Of a stretch of DNA of 64,000 nt, positions 29,400 through 40,000 are shown piece after piece. Within the stretch, counting starts at the first letter, position 1, and each line of letters opens with the position of its first letter. The DNA is taken from positions 4,650,001 through 4,714,000 of the forward strand of contig VDMD01000001.1 in NCBI GenBank assembly GCA_007026445.1, read 5' to 3'. The DNA is from Schizophyllum amplum. Lineage: Eukaryota; Basidiomycota; Agaricomycetes; Agaricales; Schizophyllaceae. The position numbers and the translations under genes are program-made. The notes below the pieces were generated by a model. It saw only the letters and a list, made by a program, of their open reading frames with translations. It was not told where the DNA came from and searched no databases.

Positions 29400-32300
29400 T
29401 GAGCACTGGGGCCCGACAACTGGGACGAGCCTTCCGCAGTGAATGGTCTGCCGCCGGGGTTAATGCCAGTGCTTGTTTGGGTCGGCTTCTCGTTGAGCGG
29501 GATGTGAGGTTTCTGCTCTCCGCCGCTGGTGCCCGTGGGCGTTTGGTGAGAGGCGGGGATGGACTGGGGAGCAGAGGCCGCCGCGAGAGGTCGCGTCCGG
29601 TTGGCAGGGAGGCGGATTGTCAGGCGGACGTTCTGGGTACCGGGTCAGACGCGCGATGAAGAGGAGGGCGTATGCGACGCACCTTGTTTGCTGACGCCGA
29701 GGACGGCGCAGAACCTGTATCTCCTCGTTTGCTCCCAGGATGCCCAGACATGAGGGCGGTGTTGCCGGTGGCGTTGGGCGAGGACAGAATCGGAGAATTC
29801 TGTCCGACTCATGGATCGCAAGAGTCTTCACGGAGGGTCCGCCGTTACGCAGAAGGTCTTCACGGAGGGTCTTCGAAAGGGAGCTTGCCACTACGGATGT
29901 TGCATCGCCCGCGCTGGGGAAGCTCCTCGTCGATATTCGCAGAGGACGAGGGTGCTGCAGGCATGATAGATGTGCATAAACGCCGATGACAAGGCTGCCG
30001 AAATGGCAGGACGAGAAAGCCAGAGCGATGATGCAGGCGGCAGCGAATCCGATGCGTATGCGGCATGCCGTGTGGCCAGATGATCGCCGATCGGTCATCG
30101 GACCGGACGTGCCGTCACTTGCCGTGACATCTCGCTTGCATCCCAAATTCTTCTTCGGTGTCGTGACCGCGTTCTCTGCGATTTCGCACTGCTCACGGGC
30201 AACATACCGCTGTATCTCGTCACTCCAAATACTACAATAACGTCGACTTCGCTGCTTCGTGGCATCAGTCGTGACCTCAGACTCATCAAGACCTTCATTC
30301 AGCCTGAGTCAAGAACCGACAAGCTTGTGCTGCGTCTTTACCTCTCTTGCGCTTACTATGCGCCCGAAAGTCGTCCTAAGTCTACCTTCCACATATGCAG
30401 ACTACTTCAGTCAACATAATTATTGTTTCAACGAGCCGCTCCTCCCTCATTGTGCGTTATCCCAGCTCCTTCCGATGCCGTTGACAATCTCCCTCAATTA
30501 TTCTCAGAACTAGCATCTACCCGTGCTCCGCACGGTACAAAGCCATGCTATGGTACTTATAGTATGGGTGAACCATCGGATAGGCCTTGATAACAACGCT
30601 GAGAGCTCGAGCAATGAGCGACATTGTGTTGACTGAGTCGAGTCGTGCAGCATCGTCACGTACGCGGTGCGAGTTATATTGAATATCAATGTCAACGGCG
30701 GCCACACCAATGATAAATGAGCGGCATTGCGGGTAGCACATTGATCAAATAGCATAGGGGAAGACAATGTGAACATTCGTACGGTATGCTGTGGACATCC
30801 AATTCGTTGCAGAAAGTCGCTGAATGCAGACGACACAGAAGAAAAGAGATGCTACAGAAAACGCGGTGTACGTGCAAGTTCACGCGCTATTCAAGGGCAT
30901 ATGCAGCTGCGGCCGACGTGCAAGCGATTCGGTGGACCGAGGGCGGTCTGAGCCAAAAGCCGGGAGCCTGAGGTGCCCTGGTGTCGAGGACGGTAGGCAT
31001 CTCGGTTTTGATGCTGGAAGCGTCCCGTAGGGTTCGCGAGCGATTCGGAAAAGGTGCCAAGCAAATCCCGTTACGGCTACCGTCGGGGAGGTCTTGTTCA
31101 TAGTTAGTGCTGGAGACGTCGTGGTCGGCCGGAGACGCTTGAAAATGAGAGCACGACGCGTCGGCGAGGCGGGCGAGGCGTGCTGGCCGTGAGTGGGCGG
31201 GATACACACAGTGGAGGGACGGTGCCAGATGAGCAGAGGAAATCAACACGTAGGGCGGGCCGACGAAGTCGACGCGTAGGGCGCGAGGACAACGTATCAC
31301 AGGGCCAGGAGGGGACGGAGTGAGCAGGAGCGACGTAAGCGGGCGCCGAGTGCGCGTCCGAGGTCAATGCGGGTGGACGCGGCGGGGTGCGTGCGTGAGT
31401 GCGACGGTGTGCGTAGGTGCATAGGCGTAGAGCGTAGGCAGGAGATATGCGTGAAGTGTGTATGCAGCTAAACAGAGGTGTGCGGCGCCGATCGCAGTAA
31501 GAAGCAAGCGCCGGGATGTCGTGCGCTCGACGTCCTGTGTCATCTCACTCGTCATCTGGCGCCTCGCTTTGCCCTGCGCCGTCATCGATGCCTTGCCCGC
31601 CGCGATGCATCGTAGCATGATCGAATCCCAATGAGCTGGTGAGGTCCGGGTATCGCTAAGTAGCTCGTGAGCGCGTGAGCGACGGAAGGAGAGGGGAGAG
31701 CTGCAACATGGGCATCAGTCGAGCAGGTTGTGTTAGACGTGCAAGCAGCCAGCCTAACTAAATCATGGGTGGATGGGTGAAGGCGACTGACGGCGTCAAG
31801 GGCATCAAGCGCAGTGGGTGTTGCTGGGCGCTTGCTGGGTGACTCGTGAGTCGGGACGCCAACGGTCCGAAGAGAGCGGTCACCTGATGGCATTGTCACG
31901 CCAGCCAATGAGGAGGCCGAGTTGACATCACGCTGTAACGGTGTCTTCTGAATTATTAAAGAGAGAATGTGCCGACGACGATTCGAACAACATGACCTTA
32001 CGTGTCGATGGAATATTGGCATGCACTCACACGTACGACGAGCCGTGAACGTCGTGATCCCTCGCTCATATCCTCTCCATGGACGACTGATATACTTGCT
32101 CAAGGAGTTTACGAGCAGCGCAAGTTAACCGAGGTGCGTAGTAGACCCCTGCCGGTCGGTTTTCTCTCGATTCTGATTAGATTCTCTCGATTCTGATTAG
32201 ATTCTCTCGGTTCTGATTAGTCTCCACCAGCGATGACTGGCAGCCGCCATTGAAGTAGGCAGGCAGGTCGGCATTCAAGGTTCATGGGCGACGAGCTGGA

Positions 32301-32480
32301 CTTTGGAAGGTACACGTCCGACGAGGGTATTCGCCAGGACGAGGGAGGGTAATCACCAGGACGAGGGAGGGTATTCACCAGGACGAGGGAGGGTAGTCAC
32401 CAGGAGTATCGAGCACGCGCAGCCTTTAACTGCTAAGTACCGCTCAAGCAGTAATACGGATCGCCATCCCTTCGATGGCC
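29400..32480. other. About 3 kb without a gene I can defend
   Basis: The minus strand has a few protein-like pieces: a hydrophobic segment IGFAAACIIALAFSSC near 30060, and a 74-codon piece at 30517-30741 (RVRDDAARLDSVNTMSLIAR, with aromatic KAYPMVHPYYKY near its end). They may be exons of unrecognised genes. I could not connect them by splice sites. Between 32150 and 32220 TTCTCTCGATTCTGATTAGA is repeated three times. Confidence 0.4.
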
Positions 32481-32880
32481 GACGTCTGAGATGGGCTGGA
32501 CAGCACGCCTCTCAGACACCACGCTTCTCAGACACCACGCTTCTCAGACACCACGCTTCTCAGACAGCACGCTTCTCAGACAGCACGCTTCTCAGACACC
32601 ACGCTCACATCTGGGACGACACCCTATACCCGCATCACACTCGCCTCTCGGCGCACGACGCTGGTTTCTTCTTGAACACCGCTGGTTTCTTTTTGAACAC
32701 CGCTGGTCCTCGCTCACCGGTTCTCGTTGCGGTATAACCAGAACTCTCATCCGCCCCGCTCATCGTCCCAAGGATCTCGTCCCCCGCTCATCGTCCCAAG
32801 GATCTCGTCCCCCGCTCATCGTTACAAGGATCTCGTCCCCCGCTCATCGTCCCAAGGATCTCGTCGACGTAGAATCCACT
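32300..32880 (+). repeat. Four short arrays (GACGAGGGAGGGTATTCACC; TTCTCAGACACCACGC; CGCTGGTTTCTT; TCATCGTCCCAAGGATCTCG)
   Basis: Consecutive tandem blocks: about 32315-32400 (4 copies of 21-22 bp), 32505-32605 (6-7 copies of 16 bp), 32662-32710 (3 copies) and 32755-32870 (4 copies of about 28 bp). Confidence 0.8.
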
Positions 32881-32939
32881 TATTTTCCACGGAACTTGTC
32901 GCCCATGATAGGGCTTCCCTCACCCAACAATCGACGAAG

Positions 32940-35235
32940 GAAGACGGGTGCGTCCCTCTTCACCGATGGGCGTGTTCCTTTTCGCCGACGAGCGCATCCC
33001 TCTTTACACCGCCGAGGACGTCCCCTTCGCCGACGAGTGCGTCCCTCGTCGCCGACGAGCTCGTCCCTCTTCATCGACGAGCGCGTCCCTCACCGACGGG
33101 TGTGTCCCTCGTCGCCGACGACGAGAGGAGCACGGCCCTCGTCGGCGACGAGTGCGTCCCTCGTCGCCGACGGGTGCGTCCCTCACCGACGGGCGTGTCC
33201 CTCGTCGGTGAGAGGAGCGAGTTTCTCTTTACCGACTAGGGAGCGGCGCGTCCCTTGTCGCCGACGAGCTCATCCCTCTTCACCGACAAACGCATCCCTT
33301 TTCGCCGACGGGCGTCACGGTATCCCTCACCGACGAGTTCGTCCCTCTTCACCGACGAGGCCAGGGTGTTCCTCGTTGGCGAGAGGAGCACGCTTCCGTC
33401 AGCGAGAGGAGCACGTCCCTCTTCACCGACGACGGGCGTGTTCCTCGTCACCGACGAGCGCCACTCTTCACCGACGAGCGCATCCCTCTTCACCGACGAC
33501 GAGCGCATCCCTCACCGACGAGCTTGTCCCTCATCGCCGACGACGTGTCCCTCACCGACGACGTGTCCTTCATCGACGACGAGTGCGTCCCTCGTCGCCG
33601 ACGGGCGTCACGGTATTTCTCACCGACGGGCGTGTCCCTCTTCATTGACGAGCGTGTCCCTCGTCACCGACGAGGGCGTCCCTCGTCGCCGACGAGCTCA
33701 TCCCTCTTCACCGACGAGCGCGTCCCTCTTCGCCAACGACGAGCGCGTCACTCATCGCCGATGGGCGTGTCCCTCACCGACGAGCGTGTCCCTCGTCACC
33801 GACGAGCTCGTCCCTCGTCACCGACGCCGAGCGCGTCCCTCATCGCCGACGAGCGCGTCCCTCACCGACGAGCGCGTCCCTCACCGACGAGTGCGTCCCT
33901 CTTCGCCGACGAGTGCGTCCCTCGTCACCGACGACGAGCGCGTCACTCTTCACCGACGATGAGCGCATCCCTCTTCACCAACGGGTGCGTCCCTCGTCAC
34001 CGAACCGCGACACTCATCGCCGACGAGCGCATCCCTCTTCGCCGACGAGGGCGTCCCTCATGGCCGACAGGCGTGTCCCTCATGGCCAACGAACGCGTCC
34101 CTTGCCGACGGGGCGTCTTTATTCACCGCCGAGGCTAGCGTGTCCCTCGTCACCGACGGGTGTGTCCCTCGTCGCCGACGAGTGCGTCCCCTTCGCCGAC
34201 GAGCTCGTCCCTCGTCGCCGACGTGCGCGTCCCTCGTCGCCGACGAGCTTGTCCCTTTTTCGGCGGCCGAGCGCATCCCTCGTCGCCGACGAGTGCGTCG
34301 CTATTCACCGACGAGCTCGTCCCTCTTCGGTGGCCGAGCGTGTCCCTTATCGGCGAGAGGAGCACGGCCCTCATCGGCGGGAGGAGCGAGTTTCTCTTTA
34401 CACCGACGGGCGTGTCCCTCACTGACGAGCGCGTCCCTCTCGCCGACGAGCGCATCCCTCTTCGCCGAGACGAGCACGTCCTTCTTCGCCGACGGGTGCG
34501 TCTCTCTTCGCCGACGAGCGCGTCCCTCTTCGCCGACGAGCGCGCCTCTTCGCCGACGAGCGCGTCCCTCTTCGCCGAGGCTAGCGTGTTCCCTGCATCG
34601 ATGGGCGCGTCCCTCGTCGCCGACGGGTGTGTACCTCATGGCCGACGAGCGCGTCCCTCTTCGCCGACGAGTGCGTTCCTCGTCACCGACAAGCACCGCG
34701 TTCCTCGCCGACGAGCGTGTCCCTCTTCACCGACGAGCGCGTCCCTCATCACCACCGAGCGCGTCCCTCATCACCACCGAGCGCATCCCTCGTCACCGAC
34801 GAGCTCATCCCTCACCGACGAGCGCGTCCCTCTTCACCGACGGGTGTGTCCCATTTCGCCGACGGGTGCGACACTCATCGCCGACGAGGGCGTCCCTCTT
34901 CACTCGCTAGGGGAGGCAGCACGCCCTCGTCGGCGGGAGGAGCGCATCCCTCGTCAGCGAGAGGAGCACGGCCCTCGTCAGCGAGAGGAGCACGGCCCTC
35001 GTCAGCGAGAGGAGCACGGCCCTCATCATCGACGAGGGCGTCTCTTCACCGACGAGCTCATCCCTCTTCGCCGACGAGGGCGTCCCTCTTCACCGACGAT
35101 GTGTACTTCTTCACCGACAAGTGCGTCCCTCTTCGCCGGCGAGCGCGTCCCTCGTCGGTGAGACGAGCACGTTCCTCGTCGGCGAGGGGAGCGAGTTTCT
35201 CTTTACCGACTAGGGAGCGGCGCGTCCCTTGTCGG
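32940..35235 (+). repeat. 2.3-kb minisatellite array, GCGTCCCTCTTCGCCGACGA-type unit
   Basis: About a hundred degenerate copies of a 20-24-bp unit whose variable middle is CTC/CTT plus GCCGAC or ACCGAC, mixed with a second unit (GAGAGGAGCACGGCCCTCGT). A block containing CGAGTTTCTCTTTACCGACT and GGGAGCGGCGCGTCCCTTGT occurs at both edges (about 33205 and 35190), so the array grew by at least one large-scale duplication. The Arg/Ser/Pro ORFs up to 385 codons are repeat by-products open in every frame. Confidence 0.9.
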
Positions 35236-36005
35236 CACATCTCAGACTTACTCAACCCAGCAGATATCTCAGACTTACTGCCTGAGCCCGGAATATGCTG
35301 GTAGCCCGGAATATGCTGGTAGCCCGGAATATGCTGGTAGCCCGGAATATGCTGGTGAGCGCCAGTAGTACTTATTCTCTCAAGCGGCGATTGCGTACCC
35401 AGATCTGACATGACGACGGTTTGCAGAGCTGATGAGTCCTTCGCCTACGACAGCGGGGCTCAGCCATTCATTCCCCTACGATGCGGTTCAGGCCTTCGTC
35501 AACATCCACTCTTCAATTAAGCAGACCCGACGAAGCGAATCAGTCCTTCGCTTGAGACGATCAGTCCTTCGCTTGAGACGAGCAGTCCTTCGCCCTCATT
35601 CACCCACCATCAGACAACCACAAAATCCGCTGCCTCCCGACCATGAGGCCGCTCCCGCTCCTATGAAGCCCGCTTCACTCTCGGCGACTGTATAGTCCCC
35701 CTTAGCGATGCGACAAGCCTCGTACAATCGACATCGCTCAGATTCGCCTCGTTCATTGACTATTCAGGTTCAAATCTTCCTTGGTATGTGCTGTCTCTAA
35801 TCCGTCTTCCCATCCTGATAGGTATTTGACGTGGAACTCGAGTACGAAGATCTAAGACTTGGAACTCGAGTACGAGAATCTAAAAACTGTCTACTCCTTC
35901 CATCAAAGGATATGCCTGTGCGAAGTCGAGCTCGCGGGTATGTAGTTGACGCTAGGTATGTAGTTGACGCTAGGCATGTAGTTGACGCTAGGTATGTAGC
36001 CCTTA
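35236..36005 (+). repeat. Tail of small arrays (AGCCCGGAATATGCTGGT; CTTCGCTTGAGACGATCAGT; TATGTAGTTGACGCTAGG)
   Basis: Four copies of an 18-bp unit at about 35285-35355, three of a 20-bp unit at about 35550-35595 and four of an 18-bp unit at 35939-36000. No gene between them. Confidence 0.75.
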
Positions 36006-36940
36006 AAGTTCGCTGTCCATTCCGCTCGCACCCATACAGACCGGCCTCAGGGGGCGCTTCTATACTCAGAATGCAAGGTCGTATTCTTCGCTCTATACTC
36101 CTTCCCATCCAGACAGCGCATACGAGTGACTTTGCTCTCTTTCCTTCGACCACCCCAAGCCCGTCCCACGAGCCTGCGTCAATCAGGCGTCAACAGATCC
36201 CGACCCGCGAGAACAGCCATTCTCGGCGGGAACAACTACCCCTCGGCGGGAACAACACAGCGACGATGACGCGGGACAGGCAAGCCGAGGGTACAAACGA
36301 TGTCGTGCATGCTGCCTCGCGAAATCGCCCGCGCTAGAAGACAACCTGCCGCGCCCCGCGGTGCCTGCGCGCGCTGCCCCGTCGCTTCCATTTCTGTCCC
36401 CGGCCCCGCGCCAGGCACGCGAGCGCGCCCGCGCGGGGAATGGACCCCGCCGACCACGCGGTGCGAGATGTCCTGCGGGACTGGGGCTGAGGTTGCGTCG
36501 GCCGCCGTTCAAGTCAGCGAGCGCGGTTGTACATGTGTCAGCGACCGACGCCGGCGGCGACGGGCGCGATAGGAGCCTCATGCACCCGCGCCGGTCCTCC
36601 GGTCTCGCCCCGCATCCCGCCGCCTGGCGTCCGCCGCGCGTCGCGCCAGCCGATGAGTCGGGGACATGAGATTCCATTCACGAGCACAGGCTTTCCTGAA
36701 CCTTCGTACTTACAGGGGGCTGGCGCGTGTCCTTCGGCAGACGTATGCCACCCTCGCTGACCTTGGCGGATGCTGCGCGCCTTTCATAGAACGTTAGCGC
36801 CCGTCCTCATCACTGCGATCGATGACCCGGCCGCCGCGTCTGGACCGGTCCGCACCCCCGCACGCGATGGGCGCACCCATTTCATCACCGGCGCGCCAGC
36901 TGACCGACCCGGCGGGCGCGCGCGGTTGATAAGCCGAAGC
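36006..36940. other. Intergenic upstream of the GATA-like gene; nothing recognised
   Basis: GC-rich sequence with long overlapping ORFs on both strands, none with a domain or splice support. Confidence 0.5.
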
Positions 36941-37081
36941 CCGCCCCTTTTCAAATACAGCCCGGCCCCGCCGACGCGCGCCCCGACTTCCCCGCCCCCG
37001 CCTTGCCTCTTGCTCCTAACCTTCACTCCCCCATCCCCCCATTCCCCCCATTCCCCTTCACCCACCAATACACATGCAATC
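36941..37081 (+). promoter_or_regulatory. Pyrimidine-rich leader/promoter of the GATA-like gene
   Basis: A strongly C/T-biased stretch (CCCATTCCCCCCATTCCCC) ends just before ATG 37082. CT-rich tracts right before the start are common in filamentous fungal promoters. No TATA box seen. Confidence 0.45.
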
Positions 37082-40000
37082 ATGTCCATGACGGCCGGCT
37101 CTCCACGGAACACCACGTCCCCGCCTACTGCCGCCGGCATCGACTCTACCGCCGCCCCGGCTGCGCTCGCCAAGTTACTCGCCGATCAGCTACACGAGGC
37201 CGACGCGCTCCGCGCTGCTCTCAGCACCGAACGTGCCCGCGCAGATGCCGCCGAACGCCAGCTCGCTGCGCTGCAGGGCCCTCCCTCTGTAGCGATCGCG
37301 GAGTACGAGGAGCGCCTACGCCAGGCGGACCAAGCAAGAATAGCCGCCGATCGCGCGCGCGACGCGGCTGAGCGCGCGAGGGAGGACGCAGAGGCCCGTG
37401 TGCGCGGCATCGCGGACCACTGGGCGCAGCTGAGCGCTTATTTGAGGATGGCGGAGATGAGGGCGGCGGACGCGCGCGCAGGTTTCGATCGCGTCGTCGC
37501 CACGGGTGGGGGACCGGTGGTCCTACCCCAGGAAGCGGTCGGACAGATGATACCGGGCGCGCGACGGGCGAGATCTCCGAGCATGGACGCGGGCGCTTAC
37601 CCGCCGGCGAAGCGAGCGAGGGCGGTGCGTGATGTTCATTGTGTCTCGCTTGAAATGTTTGCTGATGAGTGCTGACAGGACCATCGCACCGAGCGCGCCA
37701 GTCGGTCGCGTAGCTCGAGTCCTAGCGTTGACGAGATGATCATTGAGGCTTCGGGAGAGGAGCCTCAACCTGCCACTCGTCGTGCCACTTATCCAACCGC
37801 GTACCCCGACGCGCTTCAATCAACGTCTCACCGCGACCTGCAATCCAACTACTCTACCCACGGACCCGTTCACACCCAAATCGTGCACCTCTCCCCCCAC
37901 AACGCGCACGCCGCCACTTTCTCCTCCGCCGTCCCCGCCGCCACATATTCCCCGGCTTACCCTCGGCCTCATTCATCCCATCTTACTTCGTCATCCCATC
38001 TCACCCCGTCGTCCGCGGCGTACCCGTCGACCTCGCAGGCGCCGCTACCATCATCATCCACGACTCAGCCGTCAGCATCATCACACCCATCATCCCATCC
38101 GTTAACACCATCCCATTCCTCCTCGACCCGTCTCGCCCGACCTCCGCAAGAGGACCGCCCATCATCATCATCCCACCCCTCGTCGCGCCCAACCCGCCCT
38201 CCCCGAGAACGCCCACTCCCGAACCCCCAACGCGGCATCGGCACCGTCAAGCACCACTATCAGAGCCGGCCCTTCGCGCCCAAGGTCACCAGGCCGCCGA
38301 AGGAGAGGGATGCGGGGAGGGAGAGGGAGAGGGATGCGGGGAGGGAGAGGGAGAGGGAGAGGGAGAGGGAGAGGGAGAGGGGGGAGAGGGGGGAGAGGGA
38401 GAGGGAGGCGGGGAGGGAGAGGGAGAGGGAGGCGGGGAGGGAGAGGGAGAGGGACATGGACAGACGAGGTACGTACATGTTTCTCTCAAGGTTCGAGGAC
38501 CGAGCTGTCCCGACTCGAGGACGAGCTGTACGCTCTAAACTCGAGCCCGTACGCTCGAGGACGAGCTGCACTCTCGAGGACGAGCTGTACGCTCAAATGC
38601 GAGCTGCACGCTCGAGGACGAGCTGCACTCTCAAATGCGAGCCCGTACGCGCAAATTCGAGCTGCACTCTCAAGTTCGAGCTGCACGCTCAAATGCGAGC
38701 TGCACGCTACCGAACGACCGACGCTGACCACATTTGTCTAGACTCCGCTCCCTCGCCAGGCCCGCGAGGCTCGCCGTCACGCCCGCCACGAACCTCACCG
38801 CCACGAACCTCACCATCGGACACGCCCATGGACGAAGACGCGGCCGGGTCGCCGGATAGTAGCGCCAACGTTGCCTTCAATGGGGATACCGCCGCTGGCT
38901 ACAACGCGACCGCACCGACGAACGCGACCGCATCGACGAACGTCGCTACTGGCTACACCTTGACCACCGCACCGCCGAACGCCGCTACTACACCGACGAA
39001 CGCTACGACTGCGTCAACCAACGTCACTACATCGACGAACACCGCCACTACATCGACGAACGCCGCTACTGCATCGACGAACGCACCGACGAACACCGCG
39101 ACCGCCACCGCACCGACCTTCCCCAAGATGAACGCCGAAGGGCAGCGGATATGTCGGCAGGTGCGTGTTTTTTGGTTTTGGTTTTGGTTTTGGTTTATTA
39201 TTTTGTCCTTCGTCTGGCATTTCGTCCTCCGTCTGGCATTTCGTCCTTCGTCTGGCATTTCGTCCTTCGTCTGGCATTTCGTCCTCCGTCTGGCATTTCG
39301 TCCTCCGTCTGGCATTTCGTCCTCCGTCTGGCATTTTTTTGTTCCGTGTTTCATCCCCGTTGCGCCAGCTCTTCCATGTTCTTCTATCCCTTCCTCCATG
39401 TTCTTCTATCCCTTCCTCCATGTTTCTCTATCCCTTTCTCCTTTTTTTCTATCCTTTTCTCCTTCTTTTCTATATCCCTTCCTCCTTTTTTTCTATCCTT
39501 TTCTCCTTCTTTCTATCCCTTTCCCCTTTTTCTATCCCTTCCTCCTTTTTTTTCTATCCCTTTCTCCTTTTTTTTTCTTCTAATCCTTCTTCTGTCTTTG
39601 CATTTCTTCCTCTCTCCCCCTTCGTCTCTCCTCCTCCGTCCCTTCGTCTCTCCCCCTTCGTCTCTCCACCTTCGTCTCTCCTCCTCCGTCCCTTCGTCTT
39701 TCGCCCGTCGCTGCTCGTCTTTCCCCGTCGCTGCTCGTCTTTCGTTCCCTGCTCGCCCTCCTGCCCATCCTCCTTTTTCCCCATACCAGATCTCACCTTG
39801 CGCGTTTTACTATTACTTTGTTGTTGTCTGCTTCTTTGAATGGCGGGCTGCTTCTACGAGGGACGTGCGGCGCGGCCCGTCCCGTGTGTTCATCATTGCC
39901 TCCATCCCGTGTCTCTTTCTCCGCGTTTTCGCATCGTGTTATTGTCGTGGGACGCGGGCTTCTAACCCGTCGGCGCGCCTTATCGTCGGCATGATCTCTC

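Noticed and set aside
30517..30741. Conserved-looking 74-codon minus-strand piece as a gene
   Set aside because: Reads like protein, but no partner exons with matching splice phases were found; left as part of an unassigned stretch.
32491..35304. Arg/Ser/Pro ORFs of 200-385 codons
   Set aside because: By-products of a 20-24-bp array, open in several frames on both strands.
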